Origin: Cellulomonas sp. P24
GTDB lineage: Bacteria; Actinomycetota; Actinomycetes; Actinomycetales; Cellulomonadaceae
Direction of reading: 5' to 3'
Assembly (NCBI RefSeq): GCF_024704385.1
Contig: NZ_JAJDFX010000002.1
Location: 1,178,001 to 1,242,000 of the forward strand
Length of the DNA: 64,000 nt
A model generated the notes under the pieces. That model was not told where the DNA came from. It saw only the letters and a program-made list of their open reading frames with translations, and searched no databases. This document shows, piece by piece, positions 36,832-45,555 of the stretch. Position 1 is the stretch's first letter. Each line of letters begins with the position of its first letter. Made by a program: the position numbers and the translations under genes.

Positions 36832-37652
36832 CCCTTGAGCGATCCCTGCAGGAGAGCCGAGACGAACCGGCGCTGGAAGACCAGGAAGATGATCAGCGTC
36901 GGGGTGAGGATCAGCAGCGACCCCGCGCACAGCAGCGGGATGTCCGTGCCCCACTGGCCCTGGAACGCGCCGAGCGCCCCGGCCATCGTGCGCTGCAGCG
37001 GGTCGGACACGAGGACGACGGCGAGCAGGAACTGGTTCCAGGTCCAGAGGAACAGCAGGATCGCCAGGGACGACAGCGCGGGCATCGACAGCGGCACGTG
37101 GATGCGCCAGAACAGCTGCCAGGTGGTCGCGCCGTCGATGCGCGCGGCCTCCGAGATGTCGTCCGGCATGTTGATGAAGTGCGCGCGCATCCAGAACACC
37201 GCGAAGGGCATGTACAGCCCGATGAGCGGAAGGATGATGGCCCAGCGGGTGTTGAGCAGCCCGAAGTCGCGCATCTGGTAGTAGAGCGGGATCACGATGC
37301 CCTCGAACGGCAGTGTCAGCCCGAGCAGGAAGCCGATGAACACCGCGCGCCCCCCGGGTGGCCGCAGGTGGCCGAGAGCGAACCCGGCCAGGGTGCTGAT
37401 CAGCATCGAGACCGGCACCACGCCGATCTCGATCAGCACGCTGGACCACAGCAGATGCCCCATGTCGGCGGCCTTGAAGGCCTCGACGAAGTTTGACCAG
37501 TGGGGCGTCGCGGGCCACGACAGGCCCGACGGGTAGGTCCCGGACTGGTGCAGCGCGGTGACGAACAGGCTGACGAACGGCATGACCGTCACGAGCATGA
37601 GCAGGACGAGCAGGATGCGGCCGAGCCACTCCTCTCGGCGGGAGACGATCAC
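36828..37652 (-). CDS. ABC sugar transporter permease, MalG type
   Basis: 274 residues, six membrane segments, EAA loop EAARIDGATTWQLFWRIHVPL, C-terminal ALLQGSLKG. GTG at 37652 has GGAAGG 6 nt upstream and overlaps the MalF-type stop (GTGA). It is part of the sucrose-type importer; the ATPase is not encoded here. Confidence 0.92.
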   Translation of the reverse strand: MIVSRREEWLGRILLVLLMLVTVMPFVSLFVTALHQSGTYPSGLSWPATPHWSNFVEAFKAADMGHLLWSSVLIEIGVVPVSMLISTLAGFALGHLRPPGGRAVFIGFLLGLTLPFEGIVIPLYYQMRDFGLLNTRWAIILPLIGLYMPFAVFWMRAHFINMPDDISEAARIDGATTWQLFWRIHVPLSMPALSSLAILLFLWTWNQFLLAVVLVSDPLQRTMAGALGAFQGQWGTDIPLLCAGSLLILTPTLIIFLVFQRRFVSALLQGSLKG

Positions 37653-38614
37653 GACGTACCTTCCCGGTTGATCCACTGCAGCGGCAGGACGACCGCCAGG
37701 ACGAGCACCATCAGGGCCACGGCGAGCGCCGACGCCATGCCGACCTCCCGCTGGAAGAACGCGAGGTAGTAGATCTCCAGCCCGGGGACGAGCGTGCTGT
37801 TGCCCGGACCGCCCTGCGTCGCGATGTAGACGATGTCGAAGCTGGCCAGCGCCGAGATCACGGTCACGGTCAGGCACACGACGATCTCCTGCCGCAGGCT
37901 CGGCAGCGTGATGGCGAAGAACTCCCGGAACGGACCGGCCCCGTCGACGCGCGCCGCCTCGTAGAGCGACGGGTCGATCTTCGTCATCCCCGCCAGAAGG
38001 AGGAGCATGCACAGCCCGAACAGCACCCAGGCGCCGATCACCCCGACGGCGGGCAGAGCGGTGGAGAAGTCGCCGAGCCATGCGCGGGCGACCCCGCCGA
38101 GCCCGACGAGCCGCAACAGCTGGTTGACCATGCCGTCGGTGGACAGCTGCCAGCTCCACATGATGCCGGCCGCGACGAGCGGGATGATCTGCGGCAGGAA
38201 CAGCACCGTGCGGGAGACCACGGCGAGCTTGCTCGTCGCGAAGCCCCGGATCGCGTTCGCGGTGAACAGGCCGAGCGCCACCGGGAAGAGGCTGAAGAAG
38301 ACGATGAGCTCGAAGGCGTTGATGATCGAGCCGGAGAGCTCCGGGTTGTGGAAGATCTCCACGTAGTTGGACAGTCCCACCCAGGTGGACGGGGTGATGC
38401 CGTCCCACTTGTAGAACGAGTACTGCACCGTCATGGCGATGGGGCGGATCACGAAGATCACGTACGCCAGGACCGCCGGCGCCACGAGGGCCAGTGCCAG
38501 CCCGCCACGGCGCAGGCGCCGCGCGCTGAGTGCGCGGCGCCTGCTCTCCGTGGTGAATCGAGCAACGACGTCTTCCTCGCGGCGACCCCGGATCAGTGTC
38601 GACCGCTTCTGCAT
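37649..38614 (-). CDS. ABC sugar transporter permease, MalF type
   Basis: 321 residues; an Arg-rich cytoplasmic N-terminus, then LALALVAPAVLAYVIFVIRPI and five further membrane segments; EAA loop EAARVDGAGPFREFFAITLPS. Nine nt downstream of the binding-protein gene. Confidence 0.92.
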   Translation of the reverse strand: MQKRSTLIRGRREEDVVARFTTESRRRALSARRLRRGGLALALVAPAVLAYVIFVIRPIAMTVQYSFYKWDGITPSTWVGLSNYVEIFHNPELSGSIINAFELIVFFSLFPVALGLFTANAIRGFATSKLAVVSRTVLFLPQIIPLVAAGIMWSWQLSTDGMVNQLLRLVGLGGVARAWLGDFSTALPAVGVIGAWVLFGLCMLLLLAGMTKIDPSLYEAARVDGAGPFREFFAITLPSLRQEIVVCLTVTVISALASFDIVYIATQGGPGNSTLVPGLEIYYLAFFQREVGMASALAVALMVLVLAVVLPLQWINREGTS

Positions 38615-38623
38615 GAGGGTTCC

Positions 38624-39994
38624 TCAGCCACCGATCTCGCTCGTGTAGTCCGCCTGGACCGCTGACAGCAGCCCCTTGGCGTCGAGCTGGCCGGCGACCA
38701 TCTTCTGCAGGTTGGGGGTCCAGCTCTTGGCGTAGATCGCGCCGGTGGCGTTGGCGATGAAGTCCATCGCCCCGTTGTCCGCGCCGATCTGGGCGCCGGC
38801 GGCGAGGGTCTGCGCCGTCACGGTGTTGGCGTCGACGCTCGGCATGAACGCGTCAGCCGGGCCCATCGGGTGCGAGCCGCCGATCTTGACGTCGATCGTC
38901 CGGGCCTTGTCGTTCGTCGCGACCCAGTTGAGGAAGAACGCCGCGCAGTCCGGGTGCTTGGCCTTGGCCGAGATCCCGTAGGTGAGCGGCGCCGACATCG
39001 CGCCGTACTTGCCACCGGCGGTGGCCGGTGGCATCAGGAAGAAGCCCACGTTGCCGGCCATCTTCGAGTCGAGGTTCCCCGACTCCCAGTCGCCGTCGAA
39101 GATGAACACGCTCTTGCCGTCGATGAACCGGCTCATCATCGTCGCGTAGTCGATCGAGTTGATGTCGTTCGCGAAGTAGCCCGCGTCGATCCACGACTTC
39201 AGGTGCTCGGCGGCCTGGAGGTTGGTCGGCGTGTCGATCGTGGCGCCCGGCTTCTGGTAGATCCAGGCGTTGATCGCCGCCGGGTCCCCGTAGGAGGCCA
39301 TGAGGCCCTGCAGCGGGAACGCGAGCCCGCCGGTCGCGCCACCGTTGAACTGCGCGACGGGCGTGAGGCCGGCGGCCTTGGCCTTCTTGAGGTCGTCGTC
39401 GAGCTCGGCCAGCGTCGTCGGGGCGGTCGTCATGCCGAACTTCGCGGCGAGCGCCTTGTTGTAGAACACGCCGGTCATCGAGAAGTTGAGGCCCATCGCG
39501 TAGAGCGGGCCATCACCCCGACGGCCGCTCGAGTCGACCCGCATCTGCTCGAGCTGCGAGGCAGGCCACTTGTCCCAGCCGAACGCCTTCGCGTACGGGT
39601 CGAGGTTGAGCAGCAGGCCGTCCTTCACGAGTCCGGAGACCTGGGGAAGCCGCATGAGGTCCGGCGGGTCGTCCACGAGGACCCGCGGCGCGTTCTGGGT
39701 GATCACCGCGAACTGGTCCTCGCGGATGTTGAACGTGACGTTCGGGTACTGCTTGGTGAACTCGTCGGTGAGATCCTTCGGGAGCGGGAAGCCCGTCTCG
39801 ATGTACGTGCTCAGGGTCACGGGTGCCGTGCCGCACGTCGGCGCGCCTCCTGCGAACGTCGCCGAGGTGGTCGAGGCGGGGGTCGAGGTGGCCGCGACGC
39901 CGCCGGGGCTGCTGCAGGCGGCGAGGGCCAGCACACTCCCCACGAGCACGGTCGCGGTGAGGGCCGTGCGTTGAGCGAATCCAGGTCGAGACAC
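38624..39994 (-). CDS. ABC sugar transporter substrate-binding lipoprotein
   Basis: 456 residues, solute-binding family 1, with lipobox LAAC near residue 27 after a hydrophobic stretch. It heads the operon with MalF, MalG, esterase and sucrose phosphorylase, so sucrose or a related glucoside is the likely ligand. The gene is divergent from the LacI regulator; the operator at 40051-40068 lies in between. Confidence 0.9.
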   Translation of the reverse strand: MSRPGFAQRTALTATVLVGSVLALAACSSPGGVAATSTPASTTSATFAGGAPTCGTAPVTLSTYIETGFPLPKDLTDEFTKQYPNVTFNIREDQFAVITQNAPRVLVDDPPDLMRLPQVSGLVKDGLLLNLDPYAKAFGWDKWPASQLEQMRVDSSGRRGDGPLYAMGLNFSMTGVFYNKALAAKFGMTTAPTTLAELDDDLKKAKAAGLTPVAQFNGGATGGLAFPLQGLMASYGDPAAINAWIYQKPGATIDTPTNLQAAEHLKSWIDAGYFANDINSIDYATMMSRFIDGKSVFIFDGDWESGNLDSKMAGNVGFFLMPPATAGGKYGAMSAPLTYGISAKAKHPDCAAFFLNWVATNDKARTIDVKIGGSHPMGPADAFMPSVDANTVTAQTLAAGAQIGADNGAMDFIANATGAIYAKSWTPNLQKMVAGQLDAKGLLSAVQADYTSEIGG

Positions 39995-40050
39995 CGGTGT
40001 CTCCCTTCGTCGAGCGAGTCAAGGTCGTCGGGCGTCGCGCGCCGGACGGG

Positions 40051-40068
40051 TGCTAAATCGGCTTAGCA
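40051..40068. promoter_or_regulatory. LacI-type operator TGCTAA-N6-TTAGCA
   Basis: TGCTAAATCGGCTTAGCA has perfect 6-bp arms and a central CG, the classical layout of LacI-family operators. A further half-like GGCTAAAC follows at 40070. It is 57 nt upstream of the binding-protein start codon and 159 nt upstream of lacI, well placed to block the operon promoter. Confidence 0.75.
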
Positions 40069-40226
40069 CGGCTAAACTGCCGTACGGACGCACCGCTGTC
40101 AAGGTCCTGCACCGCCGAAGGGCACTCCGCCGACGGTGCGCTGCCGGCTGCGCTGCGAGCGACGAGCGCACGGCGAGCGACCGGATCGACCCGGCCACTA
40201 CGATGCGCGTGACACGAGGAGCTGAG

Positions 40227-41285
40227 TTGGGTCGAACGAGAGTGACTCTCGCGGACGTCGCGCGAGCCGCCGGGGTCTCGCCGACCACGGCCTCGCTGGT
40301 GCTGTCCGGGCGCGGCGACGAGCTGCGCATCTCCTCGACGGTCCAGCAACGGGTCCGCGAGGCCTCCGACACCCTCGGCTACCGGCCCAACATCGTCTCG
40401 ATCGGGCTGCGGAACGGGTCGAGCCGCACCCTGGGCTTCGTCTCCGACACGGTGGCCACGTCCCAGCTCGCCGGCGACATGATCCGCGGCGCCCTCGAGA
40501 CCGCACGCGCCCATGGGTTCATGCTCTTCATCGGTGAGACCGAGGGAGACCCGAAGCTCGAACGGCGCCTCCTCGACGCGATGCTCGACCGTCAGGTGGA
40601 CGGCATCATCCTGGCCTCGATGTTCACCCGGACCCGGCCCGTGCCGTCGGGCCTCGACCAGGTCCCTGCGATCCTGCTCAACGCCCTGCCGCAGCAGCGC
40701 AACGCGTCGATCTGCGCCGTCATCCCGGACGAGCTCGCCGCCGGGCGCGCAGCGGCGCAGCTCCTCCTCGACGCCGGGCACCGCTCGATCCACCTCGTCG
40801 GCGCCGGGCCGGGTGCCGACGACGTCCCGCCCGGGACCGTCGCGGGCGTCGAGCGCCTTGCCGGGATCCGCGAGACGCTCCACGGCGCCGGGCTCGAGCT
40901 GGCGAGCGGTCACCTGCTCACCGAGTGGTTGCCACCGGACGGCTGGCGCGCCACCCGGCGCATCATCGACGAGTGGGGGGCGGGCCACGCGATCATCACG
41001 CTCAACGACCGCCTCGCCTTCGGCGCCTACCAGGCGCTCCAGGAGGCGGGGCTCTCGGTGCCCGGCGACGCGTCGATCGTCTCGTTCGACGACAACACGC
41101 TCGCCGACTGGCTGCGCCCGGGTCTGACCACGTTCGCGATACCCCACCACGATCTCGGTCGGCGGGCCGTCGAGCTGCTCGTCGGGAGCATCACGGCCGA
41201 TGACGCGTCGCCGGCGTGCGAGTCCGCCGTGCACCGCGTGAGCATGCCGCTGCGCCTGCGGGGGTCCGTCCTGGCGCGGTCGTAG
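40227..41285 (+). CDS. LacI family transcriptional regulator (sucrose-type operon)
   Basis: 352 residues; HTH signature VTLADVARAAGVSPTTASLVLSG near the N-terminus, effector domain after it. I chose TTG at 40227 because GAGGAG ends 5 nt before it and the HTH then starts at the usual distance; ATG at 40203 would add eight residues and has no ribosome site. It is divergent from the operon it probably represses. Confidence 0.88.
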   Translation: MGRTRVTLADVARAAGVSPTTASLVLSGRGDELRISSTVQQRVREASDTLGYRPNIVSIGLRNGSSRTLGFVSDTVATSQLAGDMIRGALETARAHGFMLFIGETEGDPKLERRLLDAMLDRQVDGIILASMFTRTRPVPSGLDQVPAILLNALPQQRNASICAVIPDELAAGRAAAQLLLDAGHRSIHLVGAGPGADDVPPGTVAGVERLAGIRETLHGAGLELASGHLLTEWLPPDGWRATRRIIDEWGAGHAIITLNDRLAFGAYQALQEAGLSVPGDASIVSFDDNTLADWLRPGLTTFAIPHHDLGRRAVELLVGSITADDASPACESAVHRVSMPLRLRGSVLARS

Positions 41286-41362
41286 CGGTTGCGGCGGACG
41301 GGCTGGCGGACCCGGGCATCGAACGGGATCCGTCGCCGTCACTGCCGCCGGAGCACAGTCCG

Positions 41363-41721
41363 TCAGGGGCGACCTCCACGATGCGCCGCGTCGCGCGTGA
41401 GCGCATGACCGGACACCATGACGTCGGCGGCGGGCACGAGACCTGCGAACCTCTCTCCCATCTCCTCGCCGATCGACCCGTCCGCGCGGAGGCCATCGGG
41501 CAGCGGCGATCGAGCAGCGCCATCCGGTCCGCAGAGCTCGGGCCCGGGATGTCCTCGTTGTCGGCCCTCAGGATGACCGAGGACCGCACGATCGGTGTGT
41601 CGAGGCGACCCGCACGAATGCGGTCGAGGAAGCCGTGCACAGATGGGGCGAACGTATGCCGATCCATCGCCCGGGCCCCGACGATGCTGAAGCCGACTCT
41701 GAGCGAGATGACGTCGGACTC
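41363..41721 (-). pseudogene. Remnant of a GDSL/SGNH-type hydrolase
   Basis: Reading from about 41721, SDVISLRVGFSIVGARAM, HTFAPSVHGFLDRIR, DTPIV and NEDIPGP match the middle of actinobacterial SGNH lipases, where the last block normally surrounds the oxyanion and substrate residues. The frame then breaks near 41503; in another frame LPDGLRADGSIGEEMGERFAG matches the C-terminal LPDGLHPDG...GERF block but the catalytic His is Arg. The N-terminal GDS motif is missing. It is a decayed, non-functional gene. It fills most of the 41286-41768 gap. Confidence 0.65.
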
Positions 41722-41768
41722 GGCCGCGGCGGCGCGCCGTCGGCCCCCTCGACGACGCGCCGGTCCCG

Positions 41769-42314
41769 TCAGGACATCAGGCCGTACTCCGTGAGCAGCT
41801 CGCTGATCTCGGTGTCCGTGATCCGCTTCTTCAGGAGGTGGCGGACCAGGGCCGAACCACGCCGCTCGATCTCCGTGCCGTCATGCAGCCGGGCCAGGGC
41901 GGCCAGGATCGTGCGCACGTCGTAGGTGGAGCTGACGACCTCCGGCACGCCACGGTCGACGCCGAGCAGCTGGTAGGCGGCCTCCATCCCGGTGCTGACC
42001 GAGTGCTCGATGGTGAGGATCGTGTCCCGGGTGGACTCGGCGAACGGCCCGAGGAACGCGAGAATGACGGCACCGGCCGGGACGACGTCGGGCCGGTCGC
42101 CCACCTTCCGGGGCACGAAGAACGACGTGACGTGCGGCATCATCACGGGCACGCACCGGGCGCCGTTCGCAGCCAGCTCGGGGATGTCGGCCACGGGGAC
42201 ACCGAGGCGGTGGAGCCACTCCTGGGTGATCTCCTCGCCGGCGCGCTCCCGCATCGGCTTCTTCACGTAGTCGCCGGGGACGTCGACGAGCAGCGAGTTC
42301 ACGCAGGCGACGAT
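41769..42314 (-). pseudogene. 5'-truncated oleate hydratase remnant
   Basis: An open frame of about 180 residues matching only the C-terminal third of oleate hydratases (myosin-cross-reactive antigen family, usually 550-650 residues): GDYVKKPM, GEEITQEWLHRLGVP, MPHVTSFFVPRK, TGMEAAYQLLGVDRGVPEV and STYDVR. The FAD-binding N-terminus is absent; similarity begins right after an in-frame TGA near 42314, and the atypical SDR ends 40 nt further upstream. Without the flavin domain it cannot be an active hydratase. A GTG at 42302 could start a short protein, but truncation by deletion is the simplest reading. Confidence 0.75.
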
Positions 42315-42353
42315 TCAGCACGCCGCTGAGGTAGCGCGGACGGCTCCCGAGCC

Positions 42354-43028
42354 TTACTCCCGGCCGTCCTCCAGCGGGATGAGCATCGTCCGGAACGGGC
42401 CCCGCGCACCGTGGAGCTCCCAGATGCGCTCAGCCACGTCGTCGATGCCGTTCTCGAGGCGGAGCTTCGGGATGCCGCCCGGGATGACGAGCTGGACGAC
42501 GCGGATGCCCTCGCCCTCGAGTGCGTCGTGGAGCATCTCGCCGTACGCGCTCTCGGCAGGGAACGCGATCGACGTTCCCGCGAAGTCGCTCCGTGCCTTC
42601 ACGGACGTGCCGCCGTTGACGAGGATGATGCTGCCGTCGCCCGCCGTGCGCATCGCCGGCAGCACCGAACGAACCGCGTGGACGAGACCCAGGGCCGAGA
42701 AGCGCAGCGCCTCCAGCGCCAGCTCGGGCGTCATCTCGAGCACCGGCCTGAGGTACTCCCGCGAGGGCAACGGGCTGTACTGCAGCACGGCGACGGGCCC
42801 GAGCTCGTCCGCGGCACGCGCGAGGGCGGCCTCGAGAGAGGCAGGGTCCAGGACGTCCGCCGCGTAGCCGCGGGCGAGCACACCACCCTCTCGGAGCTCG
42901 GCCGCCAGTCCGTCCAGCTTCACCTGGTCCCGAGAGATCAGTGCGATCGAGAAGCCCTCGGCGCCGAACCTGCGCGCGACGGCAGCCCCGAGGCCCGGTC
43001 CCGCTCCGACGATCGCGATGGTGGGCAT
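42354..43028 (-). CDS. Atypical SDR family protein lacking the YxxxK motif
   Basis: 224 residues with the nucleotide-binding start IAIVGAGPGLGAAVARRFG and a Rossmann fold, ending in a short C-terminus. The expected catalytic Tyr-x3-Lys is missing: the position reads FPAESAYGEMLHDAL. It may bind NAD(P) without SDR catalysis or use another mechanism. It lies downstream of the two-component genes on the same strand (145-nt gap) and next to the oleate hydratase remnant. Confidence 0.78.
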   Translation of the reverse strand: MPTIAIVGAGPGLGAAVARRFGAEGFSIALISRDQVKLDGLAAELREGGVLARGYAADVLDPASLEAALARAADELGPVAVLQYSPLPSREYLRPVLEMTPELALEALRFSALGLVHAVRSVLPAMRTAGDGSIILVNGGTSVKARSDFAGTSIAFPAESAYGEMLHDALEGEGIRVVQLVIPGGIPKLRLENGIDDVAERIWELHGARGPFRTMLIPLEDGRE

Positions 43029-43173
43029 GACCGGTTCCTTCCGTTCGGGGGTGACGGATCGACCATAGTCGGAGCCTCAGGGGGCAGGCCCGGTCGGCCG
43101 CACACCGGAGGGAGGAGCACGAGCTCGACCTTGCCGACGACGGACCTCGTGCAGCAGGTGGCCTCGCCGCCGC

Positions 43174-43830
43174 TCACGCGTCGAGCCAGGCGAGGACGGC
43201 CAGCACCCGGCGGTGGTCCTCCTCCGCCGGCGGCAGGTCGAGCTTCATCAGGACGCTCCGGATGTGCTTCTCGACCGCGCCGGCGCTCACCACGAGCTGG
43301 CGGGCGATCCCCGCGTTGGACCGACCCTCAGCCATGAGTGCGAGGACCGCCCGCTCGCGCGGGGTCAGCGACTCGATCGGATCGGCGGTGCGACGCCGCG
43401 CGAAGAGCTGCGCGACCACCTCCGGGTCGATCACGGAGCCGCCGCTCGCCACACGATCGAGGGCGTCCTCGAGCGCCTCGAGATCCTGGATCCGGTCCTT
43501 CAGCAGATACCCCACGCCGCCTCGGCCGTCCGCGAGAAGGTCGCGCGCGTAGGACTCCTCGACGTACTGGGAGAGGACGAGGACGCCCAGGCCACCCAGG
43601 ACGCTGCGGGCCTCGACCGCAGCCCGGAGTCCGTCGTCGGTGAAGGTCGGCGGCATCCGCACGTCCACCACCGCGACGTCGGGCCGGTGCTCCAGGACGG
43701 CCGGCACCAGGGCGAGGGCGTCGTCGACCGCTGCGACGACGGAGTGTCCGGCCTCCTCCAGGAGACGGACCAGCCCTTCGCGCAGCAAGACGGAGTCTTC
43801 AGCCAGGACGATCCGCAGCGGGCGGCTCAT
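43174..43830 (-). CDS. NarL/LuxR-type response regulator
   Basis: 218 residues: a receiver domain with the acidic pocket AED and phospho-acceptor Asp56 (VAVVDVRMPP), Lys in YLLKD, and a C-terminal LuxR HTH (LTPRERAVLALMAEGRSNAGIARQLVVSAGAVEKHI). ATG at 43830 is preferred over a longer start. It is 16 nt downstream of the sensor kinase and is its cognate regulator. Confidence 0.93.
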   Translation of the reverse strand: MSRPLRIVLAEDSVLLREGLVRLLEEAGHSVVAAVDDALALVPAVLEHRPDVAVVDVRMPPTFTDDGLRAAVEARSVLGGLGVLVLSQYVEESYARDLLADGRGGVGYLLKDRIQDLEALEDALDRVASGGSVIDPEVVAQLFARRRTADPIESLTPRERAVLALMAEGRSNAGIARQLVVSAGAVEKHIRSVLMKLDLPPAEEDHRRVLAVLAWLDA

Positions 43831-43846
43831 CGTCGTCGCGCGCGTC

Positions 43847-45175
43847 TCAGCACGGAAGCTCCGCGACGACGCGCGTCGGGCCACCCACCGGGCTGTGGAC
43901 CGTCAGGGTGCCGTCGAGACCGGACACCCGGTCGGACAGACCGGCGAGCCCGTGGCCTTTCGCGAGGTCCGCACCGCCCACGCCGTCGTCCTCGATCTCC
44001 ACGCGCAGCATCCTCGCACCATCGCCGTCCGGGCGAGCGCTCAGCCGGATGACGATCGACGACGCGGCGGCGTGCTTCGCCGTGTTCGTCAGGGCCTCGC
44101 AGACCACGAAGTACGCGGCGTTCTCGACCGCGGCCGTCGGACGCCCACCCTCACCGAGGTCGATCTCCAGGATGGTCGGCGCCGAGGAACGGGCCGCGAT
44201 CGCCGCCAGCGCGGCCTCGAGCCCGCGATCCGCCAGGATCGGCGGGGCGATGCCGCGGGACAACGCCCTGAGCTCGGCGAGGGCCTCCGCCGCCTGGGCA
44301 CGCGCCTGGCCGAGGAGCTCGCGCGCCGCCGCAGGGTCGTCGTCCAGACGACGTTCGGCGACTGACAGGTCCATCCCCAACCTGACGAGCCGCTGCTGGG
44401 GTCCGTCATGGATGTCGCGCTCGAACCGGCGCAGCGACTGCGCCTCGGCGGACGCGGCCGCGTCCCGCCGCACGGTCAGGTCCTCGACGCGCTCCGCGAG
44501 CGCTCGGCGGGACGTCCCGGAGAGCAGGGTCCGGGCCCACGCCTCGTGCAGGTTCGCGCAACCACGCACCACCGGGACGAGCGTCGCGGCGAAGACGACG
44601 CCGACCAAGAGGTTGAACACCGAGTCGGAGACCGGCAGGTTCAGCAGCTCAGGGAGAGTCGTGTCGGCCGCGTTCGTCGAGACCGGGAGCAGCGGCGACC
44701 ACGCCCAGTACGTCAGCCCCGCGAGCGCGCCGACCCACCAGACGACCACGACGGACCACGTCACGATCGCCAGCGGGAGCACCGAGATGCCGTGCAGGAC
44801 CTCGGCCCACCGGTCCCGCTCGGCCAGCGGCGAGATCATCCCCCGCAACCCGCGCTCGCGCTCGGCGCGCCCGCGCCGCGACACCGGCGCCAGCGGCGTG
44901 CCACGGACCGCGAGGCGCCACCGCTCACCTGCGGCGAGTCCCCCGGCAGCCGCGAGCGTCGCCACCGCGACGGGAACGCCGATCAGCGTGATGAGCAGTC
45001 CCACGGCCAGTGACAACCCCGTGACCAGGACCGTGAACGAGACGATCGCCCAGGGCAGGGACACCAGCACGTAGGCCGTGTCGCGAAGGAGACGTGCCAC
45101 CACGTCCGACGCCCGGCCCGCGATGGGCTGGTCCGCACCGACAAGCGAGGCAGGCATTGCCAGGTTCTCTCTCAT
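43847..45175 (-). CDS. Sensor histidine kinase (HisKA_3 type)
   Basis: 442 residues: an N-terminal membrane sensor with four segments (like the PF13796 sensor domain), a dimerisation helix RRFERDIHDGPQQRL with the phospho-acceptor His near residue 254, and a C-terminal ATPase domain (NTAKHAAAS, DDGVGG, GHGLAGLSDRV). NarL-family kinases of this sort often sense membrane or cell-wall stress. It is the first gene of the pair with the response regulator. Confidence 0.92.
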   Translation of the reverse strand: MRENLAMPASLVGADQPIAGRASDVVARLLRDTAYVLVSLPWAIVSFTVLVTGLSLAVGLLITLIGVPVAVATLAAAGGLAAGERWRLAVRGTPLAPVSRRGRAERERGLRGMISPLAERDRWAEVLHGISVLPLAIVTWSVVVVWWVGALAGLTYWAWSPLLPVSTNAADTTLPELLNLPVSDSVFNLLVGVVFAATLVPVVRGCANLHEAWARTLLSGTSRRALAERVEDLTVRRDAAASAEAQSLRRFERDIHDGPQQRLVRLGMDLSVAERRLDDDPAAARELLGQARAQAAEALAELRALSRGIAPPILADRGLEAALAAIAARSSAPTILEIDLGEGGRPTAAVENAAYFVVCEALTNTAKHAAASSIVIRLSARPDGDGARMLRVEIEDDGVGGADLAKGHGLAGLSDRVSGLDGTLTVHSPVGGPTRVVAELPC

Positions 45176-45555
45176 GTCAGCAATCCTCGGGCCCCGGCCG
45201 ACTCCGATCGATCCGGTCAGCGGGCCTTCTCAGGGTAGTGCCAGCCCCCCGCTCGTCGACTCGGTCGAGGTCGCCCGCCGCCTCCTCGACGCCTACCGCG
45301 AGAACACCCCGGAGCTCCTCCGCGTCGGTGCGACCGCGGCCCGATGACGGGGTCCCGCAGGGCAGCTGCCCCGGGGCCGTGTGGTCGCCCTCAGGATGCA
45401 CCACGACCACGGCACCGTTCTCCGCCACGATCACGTCGACGTCAGGGTGGGCGCCTCCTCCTGCCACGTGACCGGACGAACGGCATCCAGTCGTGCTCGC
45501 GGGGCGGCGCGGCGCGCCTACCCGTGGGCCGGGAGCCGACGAGCACCCCTGTCGG
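45176..45555. other. Intergenic region without a convincing gene
   Basis: 380 bp between the sensor kinase start and the GH94-like stop. A plus-strand frame from ATG at 45174 encodes about 57 residues ending VEVARRLLDAYRENTPELLRVGATAAR, which looks somewhat protein-like but has no ribosome site or recognisable family. The rest shows no conserved motif. It must contain the kinase promoter. Confidence 0.4.

Noticed and set aside
41216-41794. Plus-strand frame across the GDSL/SGNH remnant
   Set aside because: The minus strand shows clear SGNH motifs, so the plus frame is an antisense shadow.
45174-45347. Small plus-strand gene of about 57 codons before the sensor kinase
   Set aside because: No ribosome site, no recognised family and overlap with the kinase start codon; left as intergenic.
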